NCBI RefSeq assembly: GCF_028476545.1
Contig: NW_026732542.1
Coordinates: 62,001 to 126,000 of the forward strand
DNA length: 64,000 bases
Direction of reading: 5' to 3'
From: Physella acuta
Taxonomy: Eukaryota; Mollusca; Gastropoda; Physidae
Program-made: the position numbers and the translations under genes
Notes under the pieces: generated by a model
What the model was told of the DNA's origin: nothing
What the model saw: the letters and a program-made list of their open reading frames with translations, nothing else
Database searches by the model: none
Shown here: positions 1-14,200 of the stretch, piece by piece
Layout: each line of letters opens with the position of its first letter
Position numbering within the stretch: position 1 is the stretch's first letter

Positions 1-1099
1 TTTTTTGTGGATATTATTTTTACAATTCTAATTTAATAAAATTTTAATCATTATATTTTAGTAAAAAAGAGAGAATTTTTTTTTTCAATAATAAAAAAAA
101 AATGACTCCTAAAAAGTATTTTGACATATTTTTGTGGATGATATTTCTTTTTACAATTCTAATTAAAAATTTTAATCATTTTATTTTAGTAAAAAATGGA
201 GGAAAAATATTTCAAACAATTAAAAAAACAACTCATAAAATGACCATTGTAAAGAAAACTATCCTAGAAAGATCATTTGATACTTAAGCCGTTTTTCTCC
301 ATTCTACAAAACCAAGTTTTCATTCAAAAATTTCACAATTGAATCATGGAAGAGCATGATGGTATCAGTTAGAAAAAAAATTAAATTTATAACACAAATA
401 TTGGCTAAACATACATCATTTGTTATAAGAAAACATGAAAATATTACATAATTATTTAATAATAATTATACATCATAGAATGTTCAAATTTAACTTAAAA
501 AATAATTTACATCAAAGTTAACCAATGGCATATGTTTTGTAAAAGTTTACCAAATCCATTTACTTTTCAGTGGACTAGGTTTAGTTGTTAAAGCAATACA
601 CTGTCAGCAGTGACTGATGGTTTATTATAATTTAAAAGTAGATGTAGATCTACATTAGAAACACAAGGCCGAAGCTGGGTAAACAAAAATGGAAGTTTAT
701 TTTTGTTTCATTAATTTAGTTTTTTAATTTGTCAAACAATACATAAGAAAAAGCTTTAAAGAGTTTAAAAAACTTTAAGCTTAGAATTTTGATATATTAC
801 AATTTTAGTTCAAGTTACAAAAAAAAGTTAGAAAAAAACTTAGTTTGGAAAATTTGGATTCTACTGTACAACTTAGAAAAGTCACACCCTTTGATTACTT
901 TGTACTCTCAATCCCTATTCCACCCTTAGTAAGAAAATAATCCCTTTGCGTAATATATGGTTTCTGTAATCAACTCTTTGTAATCCAGTTATAAATCTAG
1001 CCCTACCCATAAATTCATGGATAAACTCTAATACTTCTATATTGATTTTTAATATGAGCCTTAAAAATCAATGACAATTTTATTACTTTTATGTTTTTT
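1..1099. other. AT-rich 3' flank, no gene seen
   Basis: Very AT-rich sequence with T- and A-runs. It lies downstream of the minus-strand cysteine-module gene. I see no exon-like open frame or structured element. Two imperfect copies of a unit near 1-60 and 115-190 share the block TTTACAATTCTAATT. Confidence 0.5.
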
Positions 1100-1105
1100 T
1101 TTATT
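1100..1105 (-). terminator. Candidate polyadenylation signal AATAAA
   Basis: The plus strand reads TTTATT, which is AATAAA on the minus strand, about 440 bases beyond the stop codon of the cysteine-module gene. It sits in a T-rich stretch, where such hexamers arise by chance, so this is only a candidate end of the transcript. Confidence 0.25.
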
Positions 1106-1140
1106 TCTTTTTTTTTTGCTTGTACATTATATTACAAAGA

Positions 1141-1320
1141 ACTGAAGTCGAGTTTCGGTGACCTTGACACGTGAAGGGATAGCGTGGTCAGTTCTTTGCC
1201 CAGCTGCCTTTATTTTCACTATCGTCAGTCAGGTACCCATCGGAGCTTTGTGGATTCTAGCATCCGAACTTGAGACTTTCGGGTATGCAGTCATTCACTC
1301 TACCATCCAACCACATCGTC
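1141..1320 (-). mobile_element. tRNA-derived SINE, family 1 (minus)
   Basis: Reverse-oriented copy of a SINE found many times in this window. The tail (CTCTACTTCATCTG type) lies at the low-coordinate end, then the body containing GGGTACCTGAC on the element strand, then a tRNA-like head with a B box of the GTTCGAATCC type near the high end. It lies in the presumed 3' untranslated or flanking part of the cysteine-module gene. This copy is diverged. Confidence 0.6.
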
Positions 1321-1544
1321 CCAATTAAGAACATTTATGTAAACATTATGTTGCATTCGTATTCATAAGCATTCTAATAATTTAAACGTGATAAGAATTT
1401 AGAATACTGAAGATAAAGATCAGTAATTTTACAAATTTTCGCTTGGAAGTTGAAGTAAAGAAAATGACATTAAATGTCACAGAGATTTTCTCACGTAGTA
1501 TAATTTAAAATAAGTGTGATTTAAAATAAGGGTAATTTTAAAAT

Positions 1545-1624
1545 CTATAACTTATGGACTAGCACAAAAGTGATGAGGGTAAATATCATCAGAAAAGATG
1601 TCTTGGGTGACGTGGATCCACTGC
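1545..1624 (-). CDS. Last exon: GPI-anchor signal and stop
   Basis: The acceptor is a T-rich tract ending TTTTTACAG. The exon starts with two bases (GC) that complete the Cys codon begun in the previous exon (T|GC). The frame then reads SGSTSPKTS, a hydrophobic stretch FLMIFTLITFVLV, HKL and TAG at 1547-1545. A small-residue omega region, a short spacer and a hydrophobic C terminus with almost nothing after it is the usual layout of a GPI-attachment signal. No transmembrane-plus-cytoplasmic tail follows. Confidence 0.75.
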
Positions 1625-1898
1625 CTGTAAAAATAAAATGTGTAAGTTAGGTCAAAGGTTATTATCATCATGCTTCATTGTATCTCGTGGGGGGGGGGGG
1701 GGGGGGCAGACAGCCCAATAAGTAGAAACCCCACCTAGTAACGCCACTATATCATTGTGGTTCTATATTCAAGATTGTTAAAAAAAAACTTTTTATTTTT
1801 TTAGTTTTGTAGAATATTTTGTTAGCTTAACTGGCATAGTCACGACAGATGGTTGGGGTTTAACCCCTTATCCGCTCTGAGTCCCAAAAACAATAGCC

Positions 1899-1968
<70 letters not shown>

Positions 1969-4900
1969 GGCGGAGACCGCACCAAATGAATATATCCACA
2001 CATTTCTTAGAAAATGATAAAACTTTTAAATTAATAAGCTGAGTAGTAAATCTCATCCAACAAGTATAGAAGGTTATGTGTTTTCAGCTAGCCATTATTT
2101 TTTCCCTACATCGCAACATAAGCTAGAAATAGGTAGCATTCGTAATTAAAATGTTCATATTTAATTAAAAAAAAAAGAAAAATTACACATGCATGTGTTG
2201 AACATAAACCTTAAGTATAAAACTAAAAAAAAATGTTTAAAAATAAAGATAAAAATATTAAACATTAATTTAATTTAAACATCAAACTATGAACACACTT
2301 GTTTAATTTAAAACTTAAACAATAGATATATAGATGTGTTTAATTTAAAGAAAAAATATAGGCTACACATATTTGTTTATCAAAAATATTTAAAATAAAC
2401 AACCATCTACACATTTGTTTAAATTAAGCATAAATCTGTTCACTTAAAATGTATTAAATTAAACAACCATCTAAACATTTGTTCAAATTAAACATAAAAC
2501 TGTGCACTTAAATACTTAAAATATAAACCTATACATTATACATACATGTGTTTGGTCCGAAAAGTTTTTCGATTTCCCTGAAGACTGCCTCGTGATCCGG
2601 GTTGCCAGGTTTACAGTAATTTTGTTTGACTTTACGCACGCAGTTCTTTATCTCCTCCAGTTTGCTGAAGTATGGGGAGAAACATAACATTGAATCTAGG
2701 AGTGTAGGCATCGCAGGAGTTACTACCAGTATAAAAGTAAAGTTCCCTCTCAGAGTTTCTTCCAGGCATCTCTTCGGGGGGGGGGGGGGGGGGGGGGGGG
2801 AAGGGCCAAGCCCCCCCCCCCCGAAAAAATTCTACCGCCCCCCCCCCCCGAACGAAATGAAATTTATATAATTTATATAGAAAATATATACTTTTAACAG
2901 CGTCCGCCCCCCCCCCGAAAATTTCAAGTGCCCCCCCCCCTCCGGAGAAAAAAGAAACACTTTATTTTTTAAAATACAGCCAAGACTTTTTCAAATACTA
3001 GGAAAATATTGGATATATTATTAAAATACTCTATATCTACAATATAAGTGTATACGACATATATATTTATCTAAATACACTATACTTACATTTTATATTT
3101 CCTTGGACTGGACCATATCAAAATAACTCGCCCAATCCAAATACTGGTATTTCCATTAACCTAAACCACATTTTTTTCCAAACCTCACCTGCACAAAATG
3201 GTGGTATTCCCATCATCCCAACCTCACCGGCACAAAATGGTGGTATTCCCATCATCCCAACCTCACCGGCACAAAATGGTGGTATTCCCATCATCCCAAC
3301 CCTACCGGCACAAAATGGTGGTATTCCCATCATCCCAACCTCACCTGCATAAAATGGTGGTAATCCCATCATCCCAACCTCACCTGCACAAAATGATGGT
3401 ATTCCCATCATCCTAACCTCACCGGCACAAAATGGTGGTATTTCCATCATCCCAACCTCACCGGCACAAAATGGTGGTATTCCCATCATCCTAACCTCAT
3501 TTGCACAAAATAGTGGTATTCCCATCATCCCAACCTCACCGGCACGAAATGGTGGTATTTCCATCATCCCAACCTCACCTGTACAAAATGGTTGTATTCC
3601 CATCATCCCAACCTCACCTGTACAAAATGGTGGTATTCCCATCATCCCAACCTCACCTGTACAAAATGGTGGTATTCCCATCATCCCAACCTCACCGGCA
3701 CAAAATAGTGGTATTCCCATCACCCTAACTTCACCTGCACAAAATGGTGTCATTTCCATCCCCCCCCCCAAAAAAAACCAACAAAAAACTCACCTGCACA
3801 AAATGGTGGTAGTCCCATCATCCTAACCTCACCTACACAAAATGCTGGTATTTCCATCCCCCCCCCCCCAAACACAGGAACTCACCTGCACAAAATGGTG
3901 GTATTCCCATCATCCCAACCTCACCGGCACAAAATGGTGGTATTCCCATCATCCCAACCTCACCGGCACAAAATAGTGGTATTCCCATCACCCTAACTTC
4001 ACCTGCACAAAATGGTGTCATTTCCACCCCCCCCCCCCCCCAAAAAAAAACAAAACCAACAAAAAACTCACCTGCACAAACTGGTGGTAGTCCCATCATC
4101 CTAACCTCACCTACACAAAATGCTGGTATTTCCAACCCCCCCCCCCCAAACACAGAAACTCACCTGCACAAAATGGTGGCATTTCCACCCCCCCCCCCCC
4201 CCAAAAAAAAAAAACAAAAAACTCACCTGCACAAAATGGTGGTATTCTTATTGGCTAAATCAGCTGGGTAGCACGTGGACAGCTCACGAGAGCAGGCATA
4301 TTTAGCATAGCTGGAGTTGGCTGAAATCAAATTCAATCGGAAATAGTTTCAATGTGTTCACCGAGCTTTGTGTATTTGTGAATGTGTTTTAGTGAATTTG
4401 TTAGTTTTAGTGAATGTGTTAGAGTTTTAGTTTATGAGAGTTTTAGTGAGGGTGTTAGTGTTTTAGTTAACTTCTTAGTAATAGTGAATGTGTTAGAATT
4501 TTAGTGGATGTGTTAGAATTTTAGTGGATGTGTTAGAATTTTAGTGGATGTGTTAGAATTTTAGTGGATGTGTTAGTTTAAGTGAATGTGTTAGTTTAAG
4601 TGAATGTGTTTGAGCTTTAGCGAATGTGTTAGTGTTTTAGTGAACGTGTTAGTGTTTTAGTGAATGCAGTAGCGTAGCAAGGGGGGGGGGGGGGCGGGGA
4701 CATATGTCCCCTGGGCGCCGACCTTAGGGGCGCCAAAATGGGTTGGAAAAATAAATTGAAAGGTTGAGGGGGGGGGGGGTGCAAATCGAAATCTTGAGAG
4801 GGGGTGCAAATCGAAAGTTTGAACGGGGGGGGGGGGGGGTGGGTGGGTGCAAATCGAAATCTTGAGGGGGGGGGGTGCAAATCCAAAAGTTTGTCCCCGG

Positions 4901-5124
4901 TCGCAGGGAAGGGTCGCTACGCCTATGAGTGAATGTGTTAGTTTAAGCGAATGTGTTAGTGTTTTAGTTAACGTCTTAGTTTAAGTGAATGTATTAGAAT
5001 TTTATCAAATCTAAGTCTATAGTGCGCCTGCGTGTGTTAATGTGTTTGTGTGTGAGTGTATATTTAGTTGTGTTTGTGTGTAAATATAAATTTACACAAA
5101 GAAATATATTTATATATATATAGT

Positions 5125-5215
<91 letters not shown>

Positions 5216-8200
5216 ATTCGATCAAAAACCACAGTTCTTTATCCTCTTATATTTTAGATTAGATATTATTATTTCCACGTAGAAATATTTTCCCCAAAGT
5301 CCAAAAATATATTTTTAAAGTATAAAATAAGTATTGGCTGACGTCTCCCTTAAATACCAACATATGCTGATGTCCCACTAGTAACGGGTGCTTGTGTGGG
5401 GTACGGGGGAGGGGAGGGAGGGGGTAACAGATCTAATGACGCTGAATACGAACATATAAAGAAGAGTGCGAATTCCCCACTCCCCCCACACCCTGTCATC
5501 CCCTTAGACACACTGTTATACACAACCAGTCATTACCGACGGTCATTCCTCTCCCCACCCCCACCCCCATACCTACTGTTACGCACAGAGTTTCTTCCAG
5601 GCATCTCTTCGGGGCCCCGAATTTTTTTTACCGCCCCCCCCCCCCCCCGAACGAAATGAAATTTATATAATTTATATAGAAAATATATACTTTTAACAGT
5701 GTCCGCCTTCCCCCCCCCCCCCCCCCCCCCGAAGAAAGTCTACCGCCCCCCCGAAAATTTCAAGTGCCCCCCCCCCCCGGAGAAAAAAGCCTGGAAGAAA
5801 CACTGGTTACGAACACCTTGTCATATACCAACATGATGTTCCATTTGATCACGTTTACAGATGTTAACTCACACGAGTGCAAGTGATATGTGGTACACCA
5901 TGAAATCAAACAAACTTAGGTATTCAGTTATGTAGACCTACATTTTTATTAATGGATATATTTGTAATTTAGCAACTTAACTACAGTGTTTGTTTCATTT
6001 TTGTAACTATTTTTTGAGTTAATTTATAAATTTGATTACAACGGTGCTATTAATTATGTAACAATGGTTTTGGTTGTTAGAAAATTGGTACAATTTGATT
6101 ACGACGGTGCTATTAATTATGTAACAATGGTTTTGGTTGTTAGAAATTTGGTACAATTTGATTACAACGGTGCTATTAATTATGTAAACAATGGTTTTGG
6201 TTGTTAGAAATTTGGTACAATTTGATTACAACGGTGCTATTAATTATGTAACAATGGTTTTGGTTGTTAGAAATTTGGTACAATTTGATTACAACGGTGC
6301 TATTAATTATGTAAACAATGGTTTTGGTTGTTAGAAATTTGGTACAATTTGATTACAACGGTACTTCTATGATGACCGACAGAGCAAAAACGTTTTTGTA
6401 AAGTTAGGGTCCAATGTAAAGGTCAAGGCGAGAGTGAAGACTATGATTGGATGAATTTAGAAATACGACTAATTAAGTCAGGCACGGGGTTATATTAATG
6501 ACAGCAACACCAGATTTAAAAAATCCGCTTCAACAAGACCATGCCAGCTATAATACAAGTACCATTTTTAACTCTAAATAAAAGAAACCTACCACATTTG
6601 GTTTCCAGCGTCTCATAAAAATCCTTCAAAGACGCAACTGTTTTTTCCTCCTTACATTTTTCGATTAGATTTTTCTTACACAGTAAGACGGCGCTAAAGT
6701 TTCTGATTAAAAAAAAAGATGTTCAACAGAAATGACTCATTACGATTTTTAATGTGCAAGTCTCGAGCTTGGCTCTTGCTCGAGTTTGTTGGACCTCATA
6801 GAGTTCACTCAGCTTTAATGGGTACCTGAGTCCCTCATACGCCGAGGGGAAAAAAACTCACGTTAGGGGAAACTAAGATGGCATGGCATACTGCTGACCA
6901 CATATACCAAGGGCACAGAAACAGGTGAACTCTACTTCATCTGCCGCTATAGACTGTAGGTTCAAAAGTGTGATTTAAAACACCCCCCCCCCCTTGAGCA
7001 AAATGCCCGAAAGAAACCTAGGATACTAAAACACATTTTCTTCGCACCTGCCGATATTAGACTAGTATCAAGATTGTTTTACAAAATGGCAATTTACATT
7101 TATTTAAAAAAATACAACATAACATGTTGTTTAAACTAAATTAAATGAAATTTCGATGAGAACATTCTTTTGAAGCAATTAAGCGCAATTATAAACATAT
7201 AAATCAAGCTGAACAAACTATTTTTTAAATGAATAGAATTAAAATTTTAAACAACACTTCAGTACTAATAGAGTTTACGTTAAGTATATAGGAACATGAC
7301 ATGATTCAAATCAAGCAGTTACAAAAAAGTCCACGAAGAGCATTGCATTAATTAACTATTAGAAATCTTAAAACGGTACCAATCACAATCAGAAGTTAGC
7401 ATTCAGAATAATCCTACGGGTTTAATGAACAGAAGCAAGCGGGAGAGTCAAGAGGTAAAAAATTGAAATCGAACATATTTCCCATCTGTCAAGCATGCTT
7501 ACACATTACATCAACTGCCCAACAACCAAGCATGCTTACACATTACATCAACTGCCCAACCACCAAGCATGCTTACACATTACATCAACTGTCCACACAC
7601 CAAGCATGCTTACACATTACATCAACTGTCCACACACCAAGCATGCTTACACATTACATCAACTGCCCAACCACCAAGCATGCTTACACATTACATCAAC
7701 TGTCCACACACCAAGCATGCTTACACATTACATCAACTGCCCAACCACCAAGAATGCTTACACATTACATCAACTGCCCAACAACCAAGCATGCTTACAC
7801 ATTGCATCAACTGCCCAACAACCAAGCATGCTTACACATTACATCAACTGCCCAACAACCAAGCATGCTTACACATTGCATCAACTGCCCAACCACCAAG
7901 CATGCTTACACATTACATCAACTGTCCACCCACAAAGTATGCTTTCACATTACATCAACTGCCCACCCACCCACCAAGCATGCTTACACACTAAACAAAT
8001 CTCCTCACCATTAAGTATTACAGATTACACGTAATTCCTATATCACTAATATAACTCGTCATTTTCAGTCAACATCTAAGTAAACCTACATCTGTTAGTA
8101 ACAGTCCATCTACCGAGTAAGGACCTAGGTAGAGGAACGAATCCAGTACAGACCACGACCATGCAGTCATTTAATACAGTCCCTCTACCAAGTAAGGACC

Positions 8201-11200
8201 CAGACAGAGGAACGAATCCAGCCCAGGCTACGACCATGCAATAATTTAATACAGTACCTCTACCAAGTAAGAACCCAGGTAGAGGAACGAATCCAGTACA
8301 GGCCACGACCATGCAGCAGTCACTTACCCACAGGGATTTTCTTTTATTTGAGCATCGAGACAGTTCGAGTCACAGGGGTCGGCTGTTAAAGAGTTAACAT
8401 TATCCTGAATTAAAAAGTTGTATCGGATATCGCTGGAAACGGAGAAGCGGAACTAGAAAAATCCGTACTTTTTTTTAATATTCGGAGCAGCAGTAACCAC
8501 GTTTTAATTAATTAAAATTAATTAATTATTTTTCTGGCATTGCTACTCTATTTATAGCTATAAGGGGTTATCCATCAATGACGTCAAGCTTTTTGGACGA
8601 TTTTTACCTCCCCCTCCCCTCCGTCACACATTGTCACAAAAAGCCAGACCCCCCCTATAAAATGACGTCACACCCCAGCCTACAACCTCCCACCCCCTTA
8701 AAATTGCTGTTTGATTTTTCTTAAAACATCGATTTTTTTCAAAAATCTTGTCTGAACTGTCAACATAGAGTATTTTAACCAATTTCTATTACAATTTATT
8801 AAACCTTTTTCTAAAACGGGAAATAACGGCAAAAAATTAGTTTTCTAACATTGCTTTTTTTATAATGCAAAAGTGTGATGTCATCCTCTCTGAAAGCCCC
8901 CCTCCCCCTCATCACACACTGTCACAAAATTACAACCCCCCTACGAGTGTGACGTCATTTATGGACGCCCTCTGACCCAATCGTACAACCCCAGTAACTT
9001 CGATATAAAGGGTAGAATCTTCTTCTTCGTTCTTAATTCTAGTGTTTTAATGTGTTCCCTCCAACACAATTATGTATCAATATGTTATGCTCCTTATTTC
9101 AGACTACTTTTTTTTGGATTAAACTCCATAGCATTTGTCCAACTAAGAACAAAATTCAAGGCAGCAGTTGTTTAATTTTGGAGTTGTCTCGCCCAGAAGA
9201 GTGGCTATCCCCAGCTATCGAGCCTCATTTGCCCGAGGATTTTAATTCGAGACTTTTCAATTTAGCAACCATGAGCTTTACCGAGTCGACCAGGCCGACT
9301 CCTTAAAGAGTAGCGATGCCAGAAAGAAAAATAGCCTCACCAGGGCTTTGACTGCTAGTTGATACATTTTATTTTCAGTTAGACCTACCACAGTTTTTAT
9401 ACACGAGGTTGAAATAACGTATCAACTGTTCAAGCTTTTGTTTATCTTTGCATGTCTCCAACATGCGTCTTTCACACTGTTTAATGTCATCGATGTATCT
9501 AATAAAAAAAAAAGATGTTACAGCAATTACTAATTGCGATTTCTAACATGAAAGTTTCGAGTTTGGATCAGTGTCCGAGTTTGTTGAGTCCAACCAGCTC
9601 TTTAGTGTGCCTGATCGAAGTATGGGATAGTAAATGCAGCGCGCATAGTACTGACCATACTAAGCATTCATACGTCGCGTGCTGAGAAAGAGATCAACTC
9701 TACTTTATCCAGGAATCGAGAGAGAGATCAACTCTACTTTATCCAGGAATCGAGAGAGAGATCAACTCTACTTTACCCAAGAATCGAGAAAGAGATCAAC
9801 TCTACTTTATCCAGGAATCGAGAAACAGATCAACTCTACTTTATCCAGGAATCGAGAAAGAGATCAACTCTACTTTATCCAGGAATCGAGAGAGAGATCA
9901 ACTCTACTTTATCCAGGAATCGAGAAAGAGATCAACTCTACTTTATCCAGGAATCGAGAAAGAGATCAACTCTACTTTATCCAAGAATCGAGAAAGAGAT
10001 CAACTCTACTTTATCCAGGAATCGAGAGAGAGATCAACTCTACTTTATCCAGGAATCGAGAAAGAGATCAACTCTACTTTATCCAGGAATCGAGAAAGAG
10101 ATCAACTCTACTTTATCCAGGAATCGAGAGAGAGATCAACTCTACTTTATCCAGGAATCGAGAAAGAGATCAACTCTACTTTATCCAGGAATCGAGAAAG
10201 AGATCAACTCTACTTTATCTAGGAATCGAGAAACAGATCAACTCTACTTTATCCAGGAATCGAGAGAGAGATCAACTCTACTTTATCCAGGAATCGAGAA
10301 AGAGATCAACTCTACTTTATCCAAGAATCGAGAAAGAGATCAACTCTACTTTATCCAGGAATCGAGAGAGAGATCAACTCTACTTTATCCAGAAATCGAG
10401 AAAGAGATCAACTCTACTTTATCCAGGAATCGAGAAACAGATCAACTCTACTTTATCCAAGAATCGAGAAAGAGATCAACTCTACTTTATCCAGGAATCG
10501 AGAGAGAGATCAACTCTACTTTATCCAGGAATCGAGAAAGAGATCAACTCTACTTTATCCAGGAATCGAGAAAGAGATCAACTCTACTTTATCCAGGAAT
10601 CGAGAAAGAGATCAACTCTACTTTATCCAGGAATCGAGAGAGAGATCAACTCTACTTTATCCAGGAATCGAGAAAGAGATCAACTCTACTTTATCCAGGA
10701 ATCGAGAAAGAGATCAACTCTACTTTATCCAGGAATCGAGAAAGAGATCAACTCTACTTTATCCAAGAATCGAGAGAGAGATCAACTCTACTTTATCCAG
10801 GAATCGAGAAAGAGATCAACTCTACTTTATCCAGGAATCGAGAAAGAGATCAACTCTACTTTATCCAGGAATCGAGAAAGAGATCAACTCTACTTTATCC
10901 AGGAATCGAGAAAGAGATCAACTCTACTTTATCCAGGAATCGAGAAAGAGATCAACTCTACTTTATCCAAGAATCGAGAAAGAGATCAACTCTACTTTAT
11001 CCAGGAATCGAGAAAGAGATCAACTCTACTTTATCCAGGAATCGAGAAAGAGATCAACTCTACTTTATCCAAGAATCGAGAAAGAGATCAACTCTACTTT
11101 ATCCAAGAATCGAGAAACAGATCAACTCTACTTTATCCAAGAATCGAGAAAGAGATCAACTCTACTTTATCCAGGAATCGAGAGAGAGATCAACTCTACT

Positions 11201-14200
11201 TTATCCAGGAATCGAGAGAGAGATCAACTCTACTTTATCCAGGAATCGAGAAAGAGATCAACTCTACTTTATCCAGGAATCGAGAAAGAGATCAACTCTA
11301 CTTTATCCAGGAATCGAGAAAGAGATCAACTCTACTTTATCCAGGAATCGAGAAACAGATCAACTCTACTTTATCCAGGAATCGAGAGAGAGATCAACTC
11401 TACTTTATCCAGGAATCGAGAAACAGATCTTCTCTACTTTATCCAGGAATCGAGAAAGAGATCAACTCTACTTTATCCAAGAATCGAGAGAGAGATCAAC
11501 TCTACTTTATCCAGGAATCAAGAAACAGATCAACTCTACTTTATCCAGGAATCGAGAGAGAGATCAACTCTACTTTATCCAGGAATCGAGAGAGAGATCA
11601 ACTCTACTTTATCCAGGAATCGAGAGAGAGATCAACTCTACTTTATCCAGGAATCGAGAAAGAGATCAACTCTACTTTATCCAGGAATCGAGAGAGAGAT
11701 CAACTCTACTTTATCCAGGAATCGAGAGAGAGATCAACTCTACTTTATCCAGGAATCGAGAGAGAGATCAACTCTACTTTATCCAAGAATCGAGAAACAG
11801 ATCAACTCTACTTTATCCAAGAATCGAGAAACAGATCAACTCTACTTTATCCAAGAATCGAGAAACAGATCAACTCTACTTTATCCAAGAATCGAGAAAC
11901 AGATCAACTCTACTTTATCCAAGAATCGAGAAACAGATCAACTCTACTTTATCCAGGAATCGAGAAAGAGATCAACTCTACTTTATCCAAGAATCGAGAA
12001 AGAGATCAACTCTACTTTATCCAAGAATCGAGAAAGAGATCAACTCTACTTTATCCAGGAATCGAGAAACAGATCAACTCTACTTTATCCAGGAATCGAG
12101 AAAGAGATCAACTCTACTTTACCCAAGAATCGAGAAAGAGATCAACTCTACTTTATCCAAGAATCGAGAAAGAGATCAACTCTACTTTATCCAAGAATCG
12201 AGAGAGAGATCAACTCTACTTTATCCAGGAATCGAGAAAGAGATCAACTCTACTTTATCCAGGAATCGAGAAAGAGATCAACTCTACTTTACCCAAGAAT
12301 CGAGAAAGAGATCAACTCTACTTTATCCAGGAATCGAGAAAGAGATCAACTCTACTTTATCCAGGAATCGAGAAAGAGATCAACTCTACTTTATCCAAGA
12401 ATCGAGAAACAGATCAACTCTACTTTATCCAAGAATCGAGAAACAGATCAACTCTACTTTATCCAAGAATCGAGAAACAGATCAACTCTACTTTATCCAA
12501 GAATCGAGAAACAGATCAACTCTACTTTATCCAGGAATCGAGAAAGAGATCAACTCTACTTTATCCAAGAATCGAGAAAGAGATCAACTCTACTTTATCC
12601 AAGAATCGAGAAAGAGATCAACTCTACTTTATCCAGGAATCGAGAAACAGATCAACTCTACTTTATCCAGGAATCGAGAAAGAGATCAACTCTACTTTAC
12701 CCAAGAATCGAGAAAGAGATCAACTCTACTTTATCCAAGAATCGAGAAAGAGATCAACTCTACTTTACCCAAGAATCGAGAAAGAGATCAACTCTACTTT
12801 ACCCGAGAATCGAGAAAGAGATCAACTCTACTTTATCCAAGAATCGAGAGAGAGATCAACTCTACTTTATCCAGGAATCGAGAAAGAGATCAACTCTACT
12901 TTATCCAGAAATCGAGAAAGATATCAACTCTACTTTACCCAAGAATCGAGAAAGAGATCAACTCTACTTTATCCAGGAATCGAGAAAGAGATCAACTCTA
13001 CTTTATCCAGGAATCGAGAAAGAGATCAACTCTACTTTATCCAAGAATCGAGAAAGAGATCAACTCTACTTTACCCAAGAATCGAGAAAGAGATCAACTC
13101 TACTTTATCCAAGAATCGAGAAAGAGATCAACTCTACTTTACCCAAGAATCGAGAAAGAGATCAACTCTACTTTATCCAAGAATCGAGAAAGAGATCAAC
13201 TCTACTTTATCCAGGAATCGAGAAAGAGATCAACTCTACTTTACCCAAGAATCGAGAAAGAGATCAACTCTACTTTACCCAAGAATCGAGAAAGAGATCA
13301 ACTCTACTTTACCCAAGAATCGAGAAAGAGATCAACTCTACTTTACCCAAGAATCGAGAGAGAGATCAACTCTACTTTATCCAGGAATCGAGAAAGAGAT
13401 CAACTCTACTTTACCCAAGAATCGAGAAAGAGATCAACTCTACTTTACCCAAGAATCGAGAGAGAGATCAACTCTACTTTATCCAGGAATCGAGAAAGAG
13501 ATCAACTCTACTTTACCCAAGAATCGAGAAAGAGATCAACTCTACTTTACCCAAGAATCGAGAAACAGATCAACTCTACTTTACCCAAGAATCGAGAAAG
13601 AGATCAACTCTACTTTATCCAAGAATCGAGAAACAGATCAACTCTACTTTATCCAAGAATCGAGAAACAGATCAACTCTACTTTATCCAGGAATCGAGAA
13701 AGAGATCAACTCTACTTTATCCAAGAATCGAGAAACAGATCAACTCTACTTTATCCAGGAATCGAGAAAGAGATCAACTCTACTTTACCCAAGAATCGAG
13801 AGAGAGATCAACTCTACTTTATCCAGGAATCGAGAGAGAGATCAACTCTACTTTATCCAAGAATCGAGAGAGAGATCAACTCTACTTTATCCAGGAATCG
13901 AGAGAGAGATCAACTCTACTTTATCCAGGAATCGACCATTTCTCCAACACAGAAAAAAATCCTTGGTTCTTATAAAAAAATGTCTTGAGACAAAAACAAC
14001 GTCGAATCGTTGTGATATGTGAGTAATGGTATCATTAGATGAGTAGGTTAGGATTAGACTCGTTGATTTGTTTTGATATGATGATATGTAGGATGATGCT
14101 TGGAATCAAGATTAGGGTAGCATTATAAAAAAAACAATCTTTTTTCGATATGACCTGTATGGAATTGAAGAGACTTTTAAAAAGTTAAATTGAAAGACTA

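Noticed and set aside
3118-3771. A 217-residue repeat protein with a GEVGMMGIPPFCA motif
   Set aside because: The 39-bp minisatellite is a multiple of three, so the frame stays open on both strands. The units derive from an exon end and its donor.
9679-14022. A 1447-residue repetitive protein on the plus strand
   Set aside because: The frame exists only because the 34-bp unit has no stops in any frame. It begins in SINE sequence and lies in an intron of the minus-strand gene.
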